This document shows, in pieces, positions 6,206 to 14,808 of a stretch of 43,824 nucleotides of DNA. The notes under the pieces were generated by a model. It worked only from the letters and a program-made list of their open reading frames with translations. It was not told the origin of the DNA and ran no database searches. A program made the position numbers and the translations under genes. Origin of the DNA: Cyanobacteria bacterium HKST-UBA02 (lineage in GTDB: Bacteria; Cyanobacteriota; Vampirovibrionia; Obscuribacterales; Obscuribacteraceae); assembly GCA_020431945.1 (NCBI GenBank), contig JAGQHH010000100.1, positions 1 to 43,824 of the forward strand, written 5' to 3'. Every line of letters starts with the position of its first letter. The stretch's first letter is position 1.

Positions 6206-8215
6206 ATGACAAACGTGGAAGACAACTGTCCGAGCTGTTTGAAGCCCAGGCAGGCTGGCCAGAGCGGCAGCCTCACCCAGTGGATCGCTGTCTGTCGCTG
6301 TCATGAGGAGGAAAACCTCACTCAACAGGCGGAGTCCCTCAATATCTGTTTCAAGTGCGGCAAAGCGATCGATCCCGGGCGCTCGGGCAGTTTTACCCAG
6401 TGGATCTTCCGCCCGGAGAGTTGCCGCTGCGATGTGCCCCTTCGTTTTGCCGCGGCCCTGGATTCGGCCGCCGAATCGAAAGAGGCCCCGGAGTTCGTCG
6501 AAGAAGAGGACCTGGAGTTCCTCGATCTTCCCTCCGACCAGTTTCCGGTGGAGCGTTACCGTCCCATGAGCAAGATCGGCTCAGGCGGGGCCGGCTCGGT
6601 CTATCTCTGCCGGGACAGTGTGCTCAATAAAGACGTGGCAGTGAAATCCCTGAGCTCGGTCACTCCGGCGCAGCTCATCACCTTCCAGCGCGAAGCCCGG
6701 GTAACGAGCCAGCTCAACCATCCGAATATCGTCCGGGTCTTCGACTTCGGAGTGGTGGACGGACGTATTCCTTATATGGTGATGGATTTTTTCGACGGCG
6801 TTAGCCTGAGCCGTTACCTGGAAGAAAATGGAGCCCTTCCCGAGGAGCTGGCGACGGACGTGATCATCCAGGTTTGCCAGGCTCTTTCTAAGGCTCACGG
6901 CATGGCCATCTTCCACCGCGATCTGAAGCCGGGCAATGTCCTGGTGCGAAAGCGGGAGGGGGGTCTAGAGGCGAGGCTCATTGATTTTGGGATTGCCCAT
7001 GTCGGGGTGGACAGGGCAGATCACACGCCTACCATGCTGGAAGGCAAGAAAGTGGTAGGTACTCCGGCTTATATGAGCCCGGACCAGATCGACACCGGCA
7101 ATTATGACGCCCGGAGCGAAATCTACTCCCTGGGCTGTGTTCTCTACGAGCTTGTCACAGGCGAGCAGGTCTTCACCGGCGCCAATGCCCTGGATGTCGT
7201 ATACAAGCATAAGAATGAAGAACCGCCGGTGGTGCGATCTTCTACTGGTCTGGATAAAGTTATCGACCGCTGCCTGGAGAAAGACCCGGAACTCCGTTAC
7301 CAGAGTGCCGAAGATCTGGCCGGGGCTCTGCGCGGTCTGGAGCGTGAGGCGCCCGGGCCTCAGGGTGTCCAGTTGGATATCAAGAAAGGTGGCGGGAAGA
7401 CCTCGCCTCTTGTTGCAGCGATGGTGATCGGTGGCGCTCTCGTTTCCTCGGTGGTGCTACTCTCGGTGCTCGGTATCGTCGATCTGCAGAAACCGCAAAA
7501 AACTGCGGTGAAGACCGGTAAGCCGGAGGATATGGATGCGAAAATGCTGCCTGAGCTCGTCGGGCAGAAGGCTCCGGTCAATGAAGACATTCCGGTGGAG
7601 AACAGAGCGCTCAATGACACCACGATTCTTTTTACCGGGCCCACCGCCATGGCCTCTTTTCGTAAAGAAGTGGCGGAGAATCCGGGCAAGCGCTATCTCA
7701 ATATCGCCCTGCAATATGCCAATCTCAGCGATGACGATATCGAGGAGCTGGTCAAGCTCAATCCCCAGGCTCTTCTTATAAGCGGCAATCCGAGACTCAC
7801 CGACCGGAGTTGCGAGCTCATCGCCAGGCTTCCTTTCATCGACCGTCTGGAGCTGGAGGAATCGCCGAAGATAACCGGCAAGGGTCTGGCCATGCTCGAC
7901 AAGTCACCCCGGCTGGCCTATATGTCCTTTCGCAATTGCAATCTGAGCGACACGGATCTTGCCAGTCTCAAACCCGATTCCCCGCTTTTCAAGCTGATTG
8001 TATCCGGCAACCCCCGGCTCACTCTTGCCGGCATCGAGAAGCTCTCGAGGCGCAAGCGCACTCTCGAGGTGGTGGCGGAAAATTGTGCCGGTATCGGTCG
8101 CCCGACCCCGGCACAGATCCAGAGGCTCTACTCCCTGGCCAATATCAGGCTCAATCTTGTGGACGAAGGAGACTTCGACCTCAAGAAAATCACCGAAGAT
8201 TTCATGCTCGAGTGA
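6206..8215 (+). CDS. Membrane Ser/Thr protein kinase with duplicated Cys motif and LRR-like C-terminus
   Basis: A 669-residue Hanks-type kinase. Residues 1-76 hold two copies of a Cys module: C8-x2-C11, G18xSGSxTQWI27, C30-x-C32, then C48-x2-C51, G58xSGSxTQWI67, C73-x-C75, which looks like a pair of small zinc-binding knuckles. The kinase domain (about 117-375) has the glycine loop GSGGAGSV, the VAVKSL lysine, FHRDLKPGNVLV, LIDFGIA and GTPAYMSPDQI, so it should be active. One transmembrane helix lies at about 402-426 (AAMVIGGALVSSVVLLSVLG). The C-terminal outer part contains LRR-like units (LSDDDIEELVKLNPQALLIS, LTDRSCELIARLPFIDRLEL, LSDTDLASL). It probably senses a partner outside the membrane and signals inward. 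The gene overlaps the convergent monooxygenase by 14 bases. Confidence 0.93.
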   Translation: MTNVEDNCPSCLKPRQAGQSGSLTQWIAVCRCHEEENLTQQAESLNICFKCGKAIDPGRSGSFTQWIFRPESCRCDVPLRFAAALDSAAESKEAPEFVEEEDLEFLDLPSDQFPVERYRPMSKIGSGGAGSVYLCRDSVLNKDVAVKSLSSVTPAQLITFQREARVTSQLNHPNIVRVFDFGVVDGRIPYMVMDFFDGVSLSRYLEENGALPEELATDVIIQVCQALSKAHGMAIFHRDLKPGNVLVRKREGGLEARLIDFGIAHVGVDRADHTPTMLEGKKVVGTPAYMSPDQIDTGNYDARSEIYSLGCVLYELVTGEQVFTGANALDVVYKHKNEEPPVVRSSTGLDKVIDRCLEKDPELRYQSAEDLAGALRGLEREAPGPQGVQLDIKKGGGKTSPLVAAMVIGGALVSSVVLLSVLGIVDLQKPQKTAVKTGKPEDMDAKMLPELVGQKAPVNEDIPVENRALNDTTILFTGPTAMASFRKEVAENPGKRYLNIALQYANLSDDDIEELVKLNPQALLISGNPRLTDRSCELIARLPFIDRLELEESPKITGKGLAMLDKSPRLAYMSFRNCNLSDTDLASLKPDSPLFKLIVSGNPRLTLAGIEKLSRRKRTLEVVAENCAGIGRPTPAQIQRLYSLANIRLNLVDEGDFDLKKITEDFMLE

Positions 8216-9926
8216 GCACCAGGAAGTGCTGATCTAAGTAGCCGCGCAGGGCGCCTTCATCCAGAGGTTGGCTACGGAAGGCGATATAGCTGTCCGGTCT
8301 GATCAGATAGAGACAGGCCGAGTCCGCTCCGTATTTGTGCTTCACCGAGTGGTCCCAGTCGGTGGCGATGCGGCTCTCGTCATTGAGCAGGCTCGCCAGG
8401 CTGTCCCGGTCTTCATGGCTGTCCACGATCACATGCCAGTCGATGATGTCTCCATAGTCGGAGTCGATGGATTTGATCAGGGCTGCTGCTTTCTCGAGAG
8501 ACTCATGGCTCGGCTCGCGACCGGCCAGCACGAGAAGATTGTGCCTGGTTCCGGCCAGCAGCGGGTAGAGTCGCTCGGGTGAAGTCTCATTGCGGCTCTC
8601 CACAAATGCATCCGGGGCCAGGTCCCCGGCCCGGGGTCCCCTGTGGAATTCCATATAACCGGTTAGCCCGTGACTGTCTTTCAGATCCTTCAGAGGCGGC
8701 ACCACAGAATCGATCAGGCTCGGGGCATGCTCGGCGACGATGGCTGATTTGCGATAGTTGAGCGAATGCTCCGAGATGCTGTTGCGCATTCTCTCCTGAA
8801 TGACCTCCTGGGCCGAGAGCAGGGGCGCGATTTTGTTGCGGAGATGCTTGGCCACAGGATTCCTGGTGGTATTTACCTTCATCATGAAGTCGGTCATCTT
8901 GAGGACACCAAGGGCGATGGCAAGACGCTCGTCGTTATAGCTCTCCAGAAAGTCTTCCGACACCCGGCCCGATAGAGCAAGAGCAAGCTTCCAGGCGAGG
9001 TTGCAGGCGTCCTGTATGCCGGTGTTCATGCCCTGACCGCCTGCCGGGCTGTGAATGTGGGCAGCGTCGCCGGCGATAAAGACCCGACCGACGCGGTAGC
9101 GATTGACATGCCGGCGGTGAATGGCGAATGCCGCTATCCAGCGCGGATCGCCCAGGGTGAGCTTGGTGGGGCAGCGCTCGTCCACGACTTTCTGGACTTC
9201 GGCGAGATCCGGTTCTTTCTCAGACGGCGCAGTCTCGCCGATATCGCCGACGATCCGGTAGCGGTTGTTGCCGTACGGGAAAATGGCGAGGAGCCCGTCG
9301 CCGTTGTTGAATACATTGATCTCGTTCTCGGCGATATCGCCCTCTACCGATACATCTCCCAGCAGGAAAGTCTCAGGGTACTGCTCGCCTTCGAAGTCCA
9401 GACCGAGAAGATGGCGGACCTTGCTGTGGGCTCCATCGCAGCCGACCAGATAGCGGCAGGAGATCTCCTGGCGATTGCCGTCCGCATCGACAATGGTGGC
9501 AATCACCCGATCGCTGAGCTGCTCCATCTCGACGAGCTCCAGGGAATGCTCCACCGATTTGCCGAAACTGCCGAGGAGCTTGCGGAGGAGCTCCTCCGTC
9601 CTGCTCTGGGGCAGGCAGAGAGCGAAGGGGAAGGGGCTGTCGAGCTCGTCGAGGGTGAGATGAGCGATGCGTTTGCCGTCGGCGAAAACATTGATGATAT
9701 TCACTTCCACCCCGGAAGCGAGAAACTCGTCGATTACTCCGAAGTCGTCCAGGATCTCCAGGGTGCGCGAATGCACTCCCAGGGCTTTCGATTTGTCGGA
9801 CGGCTCTTTGTATTTGTCGATAACCCGGAAATTCACGCCTTGCCTGGCCAGTTGAATCGCCATGGTCAGGCCGGTCGGCCCGCCGCCGACTACCAGCACG
9901 TCAAGATCGGTTTTCTTGTCTGTCAT
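8202..9926 (-). CDS. FAD-dependent aromatic monooxygenase (PheA/MhpA type)
   Basis: A 574-residue class A flavoprotein hydroxylase. The N-terminal dinucleotide fold is VVGGGPTGLTMAIQLARQG; the conserved YLVGCDGAHSKVR segment contains the DG motif; and the second FAD motif is FIAGDAAHIHSPAGGQGMN, followed by GIQDACNLAWKLAL. The last 120 residues have the thioredoxin-like fold typical of phenol hydroxylase-type enzymes (LLAGTRHNLLVLAGRE; DSACLYLIRPDSYIAFRS). It should use NAD(P)H and O2 to hydroxylate an aromatic or polyketide-like ring; the substrate cannot be read from sequence. GAGGAGA lies just before the ATG, which starts one base after the ispF stop, so it is the last gene of the accC-ispF-monooxygenase operon. 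Confidence 0.92.
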   Translation of the reverse strand: MTDKKTDLDVLVVGGGPTGLTMAIQLARQGVNFRVIDKYKEPSDKSKALGVHSRTLEILDDFGVIDEFLASGVEVNIINVFADGKRIAHLTLDELDSPFPFALCLPQSRTEELLRKLLGSFGKSVEHSLELVEMEQLSDRVIATIVDADGNRQEISCRYLVGCDGAHSKVRHLLGLDFEGEQYPETFLLGDVSVEGDIAENEINVFNNGDGLLAIFPYGNNRYRIVGDIGETAPSEKEPDLAEVQKVVDERCPTKLTLGDPRWIAAFAIHRRHVNRYRVGRVFIAGDAAHIHSPAGGQGMNTGIQDACNLAWKLALALSGRVSEDFLESYNDERLAIALGVLKMTDFMMKVNTTRNPVAKHLRNKIAPLLSAQEVIQERMRNSISEHSLNYRKSAIVAEHAPSLIDSVVPPLKDLKDSHGLTGYMEFHRGPRAGDLAPDAFVESRNETSPERLYPLLAGTRHNLLVLAGREPSHESLEKAAALIKSIDSDYGDIIDWHVIVDSHEDRDSLASLLNDESRIATDWDHSVKHKYGADSACLYLIRPDSYIAFRSQPLDEGALRGYLDQHFLVLTRA

Positions 9927-9927
9927 C

Positions 9928-10434
9928 TCAGTCTCGTCTCCTCACAAGTAGTGCCACCGCATATGCTTCCATCGCCTCGCCCCGGCCCACCTCGCCCATA
10001 CGCTCGGCGGTCTTGGCTTTGAGGCTGATTGATTCCGTTCCGATCGAGGCGACCCCGGCCAGGCTCGCCTTCATGGCTTGATAATGGCTCGACAGACGCG
10101 GCTTCTCGCAGACGACAGTAGCGTCGATATTGCCGATGGCGAAGCCGTGCTCTTCGAGCAATGCCACTGTCTTCTCCAGCATCGCCAGGCTCCTGATTCC
10201 TTTGATCGAAGCGTCTCCGGGTGGAAAGTGCTGGCCTATGTCGCCGAGACCTGCTGCGCCGAGAAGAGCATCGATGATGGCATGGGTGAGGACGTCGCCG
10301 TCCGAGTGTCCGGCCAGCCCGCGATCGAATTCGATCTCGATGCCGCCCAGAAAAAGCGGAATACCGGGCTCGAGCCTGTGGATATCGTAGCCATTGCCTA
10401 CCCTGAAGGGGCAATCGATTTTACTACCCGCCAT
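9928..10434 (-). CDS. ispF: 2-C-methyl-D-erythritol 2,4-cyclodiphosphate synthase
   Basis: The fifth enzyme of the MEP isoprenoid pathway, converting CDP-ME 2-phosphate to MEcPP. Family motifs are complete: VGNGYDIHRL (metal-binding Asp and His), IPLFLGGIEIEF, GHSDGDVLTHAIIDALLGA (second His), GLGDIGQHFPPGD, and the C-terminal KAKTAERMGEVGRGE. The length of 168 residues is normal for a trimeric stand-alone enzyme. It sits nine bases downstream of the biotin carboxylase gene and one base upstream of the monooxygenase, so the three are probably co-transcribed. A GAGGAA site precedes the ATG. There is no ispD fused or adjacent. Confidence 0.97.
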   Translation of the reverse strand: MAGSKIDCPFRVGNGYDIHRLEPGIPLFLGGIEIEFDRGLAGHSDGDVLTHAIIDALLGAAGLGDIGQHFPPGDASIKGIRSLAMLEKTVALLEEHGFAIGNIDATVVCEKPRLSSHYQAMKASLAGVASIGTESISLKAKTAERMGEVGRGEAMEAYAVALLVRRRD

Positions 10435-10443
10435 CGACGTTCC

Positions 10444-12240
10444 TCAGGAGATCGTGAGCAGAAGGCTGTCCCGCTCCACGGTCTGACCGACTTTGACTTT
10501 GATATCGCCAATGGTGCCATCCATATCCGCCACTATATCCGATTCCATCTTCATGGCTTCGAAGACGATCAGACGTTGTCCGGATTTCACCTGGTCGCCT
10601 TTCTTGACCAGGAGCTCTTTGACCAGACCGTGCATGGAAGAGGTGATCTCGCCGCTAGCTCCGGGTTTGCTCCGGGCGCTCCGGGAGGCTCTTCTTGCCG
10701 GGGTGCGGGTTCCGGCAGTTTTGCCGGTTTCGGCGCCCGCCGGTACCAGCTCAGTCACCTGGACCTTGAAGACTTTCTGATCGACTTCGACCTCGTAGGT
10801 CCTGGCGCCGGAGCTTTCGCCATTAGTCTCCACCGGCTTCAGCGAGGATCCCCGGCTGGCATTGAAGTTTTTTTTTTCGCTTCTGGCTTTGATGTCTTTC
10901 CAGCCCGGCATCATTTCTTTTTCGACATAAGCCGTATGGACTTCCCCTGCCTGGTACGTGGGATCATCGAGAAGAGCCAGATGGAAAGGAATGGTGGTCT
11001 TCACTCCCTCGATGACGAAGTCGTTGAGAGCCAGGCGCATTCTCTGTATGGCTTCGGGCCGGTTGCGACCCCAGACCACGAGCTTGGCCAGGAGAGAGTC
11101 ATAGAAAGGCAATACCTGATAGCCGGGATAGGAAGCGCTGTCCACCCGAGAGAAGGGATGCTGAGGCTCGACATAATCGGTGATAGTGCCGGGATTGGGC
11201 ATGAAGTTCTTGTCCGGATCCTCGGCGTTGATCCGGCACTCGATGGAGTGCCCGCGCTGGGTGAAATCTTCCTGGCTCACCGAGAGCTTCTCGCCGGTAG
11301 CGATGAGAATCTGCTCTTTGACGATGTCGACTCCGGTGGTCATCTCGGTGATCGGGTGCTCCACCTGTACCCGGGTGTTCATCTCCAGGAAATAGAAATC
11401 TTCGCCGGACACGAGAAATTCCAGGGTGCCCGCCGATGTATAGCCGAGAGCGCGGGTGCCGCGCACGGCTGCTTGGAGAAGCTTCTCTTTGACCTGGGGA
11501 TCGAGCTTGGCTGCCGGGGTCTCTTCCAGGAGCTTCTGGTGCCGGCGCTGGCTCGAGCAGTCTCTCTCATATAAGTGGATGACATTGCCGTGATTGTCGC
11601 CTAGAACCTGCACTTCGATATGGCGCGGTTTGTCTAGATACTTCTCGACATATACTTCGGGGCTGCCGAAATAGCTGGCGCCTTCTCGCTGTGCTCCGGC
11701 AAGAGCTGTATCCACCTCGCTGTCGTTGCGGACCACGCGAAGTCCTCGACCGCCACCACCGGCGCTGGCTTTGATGGCGATCGGGTAGCCGAAGCGCGAG
11801 GCGATCTCTTTGACCTTTTCCGGGTCGGTGACCGGGTCGATGGTGCCGGGCACCACGGGTACGCCTGCTTTTTCCATGACCTGGCGGGCATGCACCTTCG
11901 ATCCCATCTTTCTGATCACGTCGGCGCCGGGACCCACGAAAGTGATACCGGCTCTGGTGCAATCCTCGGCGAACTGTCCGTTTTCGGCCAGGAATCCGTA
12001 ACCGGGGTGGATGGCTTCCGCGCCGGACTTCTTCGCCAGCTCGAGGATCTGAGAGGCATCCAGATAGACCTGGTTGGGCGGCCCTTCGAGTTTCCAGGTC
12101 TCACCGGCGAGCTTGACGTGACGGCTTTCCCTGTCCGGCTCCGAGAAGATAGCTACCGGAATGATGTCAAGCTCACGACAGGCCTGGATTATTCTTACGG
12201 CGATTTCACCACGGTTTGCGATTAGAAGTTTCTTGAACAT
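10444..12240 (-). CDS. Biotin carboxylase fused to a biotin carboxyl carrier domain (acyl-CoA/pyruvate carboxylase alpha-type)
   Basis: A 598-residue fusion. Residues 1-450 are an ATP-grasp biotin carboxylase: MFKKLLIANRGEIAVRII, IHPGYGFLAEN, IKASAGGGGRGLR (ATP glycine loop), RDCSSQRRHQKL and FLEMNTRVQVEHPITE. A basic linker of about 70 residues, rich in Arg, Ser and Lys, leads to a C-terminal biotinyl domain with the biotin lysine in FEAMKMESDI. The enzyme carboxylates biotin with bicarbonate and ATP; the acceptor depends on a carboxyltransferase subunit that is not in the window. Acetyl-, propionyl- or methylcrotonyl-CoA carboxylase alpha subunits and pyruvate carboxylase subunit A all have related layouts. 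I start it at ATG 12240, where the conserved domain begins; an upstream in-frame start at 12300 would add 20 unconserved residues. Confidence 0.93.
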   Translation of the reverse strand: MFKKLLIANRGEIAVRIIQACRELDIIPVAIFSEPDRESRHVKLAGETWKLEGPPNQVYLDASQILELAKKSGAEAIHPGYGFLAENGQFAEDCTRAGITFVGPGADVIRKMGSKVHARQVMEKAGVPVVPGTIDPVTDPEKVKEIASRFGYPIAIKASAGGGGRGLRVVRNDSEVDTALAGAQREGASYFGSPEVYVEKYLDKPRHIEVQVLGDNHGNVIHLYERDCSSQRRHQKLLEETPAAKLDPQVKEKLLQAAVRGTRALGYTSAGTLEFLVSGEDFYFLEMNTRVQVEHPITEMTTGVDIVKEQILIATGEKLSVSQEDFTQRGHSIECRINAEDPDKNFMPNPGTITDYVEPQHPFSRVDSASYPGYQVLPFYDSLLAKLVVWGRNRPEAIQRMRLALNDFVIEGVKTTIPFHLALLDDPTYQAGEVHTAYVEKEMMPGWKDIKARSEKKNFNASRGSSLKPVETNGESSGARTYEVEVDQKVFKVQVTELVPAGAETGKTAGTRTPARRASRSARSKPGASGEITSSMHGLVKELLVKKGDQVKSGQRLIVFEAMKMESDIVADMDGTIGDIKVKVGQTVERDSLLLTIS

Positions 12241-12396
12241 TTCGGCTTCGATCCTCGGAGAATGTGACGTAAAAGCTAAATTAGCTTTCAGCAAGCGCAT
12301 ATGCTGCGACCTGAGACCAAGCTATCAGCATCGCAATAAAAAGGAATAAGAAAACAGGAAAATATCATTTTTGCTGCCCATGGGTGCATGCCGGGG

Positions 12397-12410
12397 CAGT
12401 TGAACAACTG
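12397..12410. promoter_or_regulatory. Perfect palindrome, candidate operator
   Basis: CAGTTGAACAACTG is a 6+2+6 perfect inverted repeat. It abuts the TTGACT that could be the -35 box of the hydroxyacyl-CoA dehydrogenase gene, between that gene and the divergent biotin carboxylase. The position suits a repressor or activator site; the regulator is unknown. Confidence 0.4.
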
Positions 12411-12440
12411 TTGACTTCCTGGTTTTCCAGAGCGTAATGA
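12411..12440 (+). promoter_or_regulatory. Candidate promoter of the hydroxyacyl-CoA dehydrogenase gene
   Basis: TTGACT (12411-12416) is separated by 18 bases from TAATGA (12435-12440), a poor -10. The start codon is 37 bases further on. The -35 match is good and the -10 is weak. Confidence 0.35.
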
Positions 12441-12476
12441 TGATAGGATCTCTCTGGTCACTTAGTAAGGCGGACT

Positions 12477-13352
12477 ATGTCAACCGCGCAATCTTTCAAA
12501 CGGATCTTCATGGCCGGCTCGGGCTTCATGGGCCGTGCCATCGCCTACCTCATCGTTTCACGATCGAAGGCTGAGGTGGTTCTCTACGATATCTCGGACG
12601 ACGCCCTCAAGCTGGCGCTTTCCGAGATCGATAAGTTCGGGGCCAAATCCGTGGAGAAGGGTCTCTTCAGCGAGAAGGAGCTGGCTGAGATCAAGGGGCG
12701 TATCGTCACCAGCACATCTACGGATAAGGCTGCCGACTGCGATCTGGTGATCGAAGCGATTCGCGAGGACCTCGATGTAAAGAGAGAGCTTTTCGCCAGG
12801 CTCGATAAGACCTGTCCGGCGAATACGGTCTTCGCCTCCAACACTTCCTCTCTGCCCATTACCAGCCTGGCATCGGCTACCAGCCGTTCGGACAAATTTA
12901 TAGGTATGCATTTCTTCTCCCCGGCTCATGTCATGAAGCTGGTGGAGATCATCCCCGGCGTGGATACCAGCGATGAGACCATCGCCAGGGTGCGGACCTT
13001 CGGGGAGAGTCTGGGCAAGACCATCATCAAGTCCAAGGACTTCCCGGGCTTCATCACCACCCGTCTCGGGATGGTCCTCATAAACGAAGCGGCTTTCGCC
13101 CTCATGGAAGGGCTCTCGAGCCCGGAAGAAATAGATCAGGGTATGACCCTCGGTTATAACCATCCGATGGGACCCCTGGCCCTTGCCGACTTTGTCGGAC
13201 TGGACATCGTCCTCAATATCATGGAGACGATGCAGGAAGGCTTCGGCGATCCCAAATACCGTCCCTGCCCGGTGCTCAGGCAACTGGTTACCGCCGGGCA
13301 CCTGGGACGAAAAACCGGTAAAGGCTTCTACGCATATGGTGGCAAAGGGTGA
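12477..13352 (+). CDS. 3-hydroxyacyl-CoA dehydrogenase (3-hydroxybutyryl-CoA dehydrogenase type)
   Basis: A 291-residue stand-alone NAD(H)-dependent L-3-hydroxyacyl-CoA dehydrogenase that interconverts 3-hydroxyacyl-CoA and 3-ketoacyl-CoA in fatty acid or butyrate-type metabolism. The Rossmann motif is FMAGSGFMGRAIAYL; then NTSSLPITSLAS, and the catalytic segment GMHFFSPAHVMKLVEIIPG with the active-site His and Glu. The C-terminal dimerisation domain has GFITTRLGMVLINEAAFALMEG and YNHPMGPLALADFVGLD, ending in GKGFYAYGG. The length is that of Hbd/PaaH-type monomers, with no enoyl-CoA hydratase fusion. Its TGA overlaps the GTG start of the glycosyltransferase (GTGA), which suggests translational coupling to an otherwise unrelated function. 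Confidence 0.94.
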   Translation: MSTAQSFKRIFMAGSGFMGRAIAYLIVSRSKAEVVLYDISDDALKLALSEIDKFGAKSVEKGLFSEKELAEIKGRIVTSTSTDKAADCDLVIEAIREDLDVKRELFARLDKTCPANTVFASNTSSLPITSLASATSRSDKFIGMHFFSPAHVMKLVEIIPGVDTSDETIARVRTFGESLGKTIIKSKDFPGFITTRLGMVLINEAAFALMEGLSSPEEIDQGMTLGYNHPMGPLALADFVGLDIVLNIMETMQEGFGDPKYRPCPVLRQLVTAGHLGRKTGKGFYAYGGKG

Positions 13353-14581
13353 TCTCGATAACCTTATACATGGTTACCACTTTCCTCATCCTCGGCTTGT
13401 TCGGGCTGACCTGCGCTTTCTATCATTACCTGCGCCAGGTCGAGACTTCGACAGTCCCGGAGAAGAGCCTGCCCTTCATCTCGATTCTCGTACCCGCCCG
13501 TAACGAAGAAGGCAAGATCGAGCGCTGTATCGAGTCCTTGCTCAAGCAAGATTATCCAAACTTCGAGCTGATCATCATCGACGATCGCTCCACCGACCGC
13601 ACCGGCGAGATCATCGAGTCCTTTGCCGCCCGGGACAACCGGGTCCGTTATGTCCAGGGCAAAGACGCTCCGGACGGCTGGATCGGCAAGTGCAACGCCC
13701 TCGCTCATGCTGTGGGCTATGCCTCCGGAGACTGGCTGGTCTTCACCGACGCCGACACCTATCACAATCCCAATTCGGTGCGGGACGCCGTTTCCCATGC
13801 CGTGGTCAACAAGCTCGACCTGCTCTCCTTCATGCCCCTGCAAGAGCTGGGCAGTTTCCCCGAGCGCCTGATCATGCCGCTTCTCCTGGGCTCTTTCCTC
13901 CTGGGCGATCCTTTCCATACGGTCAACGATTCCGATGCCAAGCGGGCTTATGCCTACGGACAATTCGTTCTCTGCCGGGGCAGCTCTTATGATGCCGTGG
14001 GCGGTCACCAGAGCGTCCGGGACGAGATCGTCGAAGACCATGCCATGGCCCGGGTCTTCAAAGAAAAGGGCTATAAGATTGCTGTGGCTGACGGCAAAAA
14101 CCTCTACAGCGTCCGCATGTACACGGATCTCGAATCCCTCTGGCAGGGCTGGACCAAGAATCTCTTCTCCTTCATCGACAGCCGCCTGAGCAACCTGGTT
14201 CTCATCCTGGTGATGATGAACACCGTGGTCCTCCTGCCTTATTTCGAGCTCGCCTGGGTGATTGCCGAATGGTTCGAAGGCGATGTGACCATCAATACCT
14301 ACCGTCTCACGGTCCTGGTCCTGGTTCAGTATGTCACTCTCTACCTCTGGTACAAGAAGACCGCCGAGCATTTCAAAGGTGTCGACTGGCGCCACTTCTT
14401 CCTCCATCCTTTCGGGATCGTCGGCGTCAGCGCCCTGTATATACATTCGGCCTATCTGGTTCTTTTCGGCGAGCAGGTCAACTGGAAAGGCCGCCGCTAT
14501 GTAGTCAATACCCGCAAGACTATCTGCTCGGAGACGAGCCCTCTGGAGAAGGCCAAGCTCATGACCGACTCTCCGGACTGA
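13349..14581 (+). CDS. Family 2 glycosyltransferase, membrane-anchored
   Basis: A 410-residue GT-A enzyme. An N-terminal membrane helix (LYMVTTFLILGLFGLTCAF) precedes the catalytic domain: ISILVPARNEEGKIERCIES, FELIIIDDRSTDRTGEI, GKCNALAHAV, and LVFTDADTYHNPNS, whose DAD binds the metal and nucleotide-sugar. Later motifs are GQFVLCRGSSYDAVGGH and the EDH of the catalytic base. Two or three C-terminal transmembrane helices follow (LVLILVMMNTVVLLPYF, TVLVLVQYVTLYLW, IVGVSALYIHSAYLVLF). The order resembles HpnB/CrtQ-like transferases that act on isoprenoid or hopanoid lipids, but the acceptor is not readable. It starts at GTG 13349, overlapping the dehydrogenase stop by four bases. Confidence 0.9.
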   Translation: MISITLYMVTTFLILGLFGLTCAFYHYLRQVETSTVPEKSLPFISILVPARNEEGKIERCIESLLKQDYPNFELIIIDDRSTDRTGEIIESFAARDNRVRYVQGKDAPDGWIGKCNALAHAVGYASGDWLVFTDADTYHNPNSVRDAVSHAVVNKLDLLSFMPLQELGSFPERLIMPLLLGSFLLGDPFHTVNDSDAKRAYAYGQFVLCRGSSYDAVGGHQSVRDEIVEDHAMARVFKEKGYKIAVADGKNLYSVRMYTDLESLWQGWTKNLFSFIDSRLSNLVLILVMMNTVVLLPYFELAWVIAEWFEGDVTINTYRLTVLVLVQYVTLYLWYKKTAEHFKGVDWRHFFLHPFGIVGVSALYIHSAYLVLFGEQVNWKGRRYVVNTRKTICSETSPLEKAKLMTDSPD

Positions 14582-14592
14582 TCTGTTTTTAA

Positions 14593-14808
14593 ATGAACCA
14601 GGAAGGCAAAAAACCCAGCGTCGTGCAGCTCCAGGGATTCATCCGGGACAGCGAGCGGCTCCGCTTCGTGGCTTGCGACGGCGGCTCTTATACCGGACAT
14701 CTCAAGTGGTTCGACGATCAGTCTTTCTGTCTGGAGCTGGAGGACGGGGATTCCTTCACTCTGCTTCGGCATAGCGTGATCGGTTACGGTCCGGCCCCCT
14801 TGTCTTAG
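14593..14808 (+). CDS. Hfq-like Sm-fold protein of cyanobacterial type
   Basis: A 71-residue protein with the layout of the short cyanobacterial Hfq proteins: PSVVQLQGFIRD (helix and first strand), the Sm1-like GGSYTGHLKWFDDQSFCLEL, and an Sm2-like TLLRHSVIGYGP where classical Hfq has YKHAIS. Cyanobacterial Hfq binds type IV pilus proteins and affects motility more than it binds RNA, so the role here may differ from that of the proteobacterial RNA chaperone. The disordered C-terminal tail of enterobacterial Hfq is absent. It lies between the glycosyltransferase (11-base gap) and mreB. A hexamer model and a profile search against Sm/Hfq would settle the call. Confidence 0.68.
   Translation: MNQEGKKPSVVQLQGFIRDSERLRFVACDGGSYTGHLKWFDDQSFCLELEDGDSFTLLRHSVIGYGPAPLS

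Noticed and set aside
8202..8215. A frameshift at the kinase or monooxygenase end.
   Set aside because: Both proteins keep full-length domains; the 14-base convergent overlap is simply tight packing.
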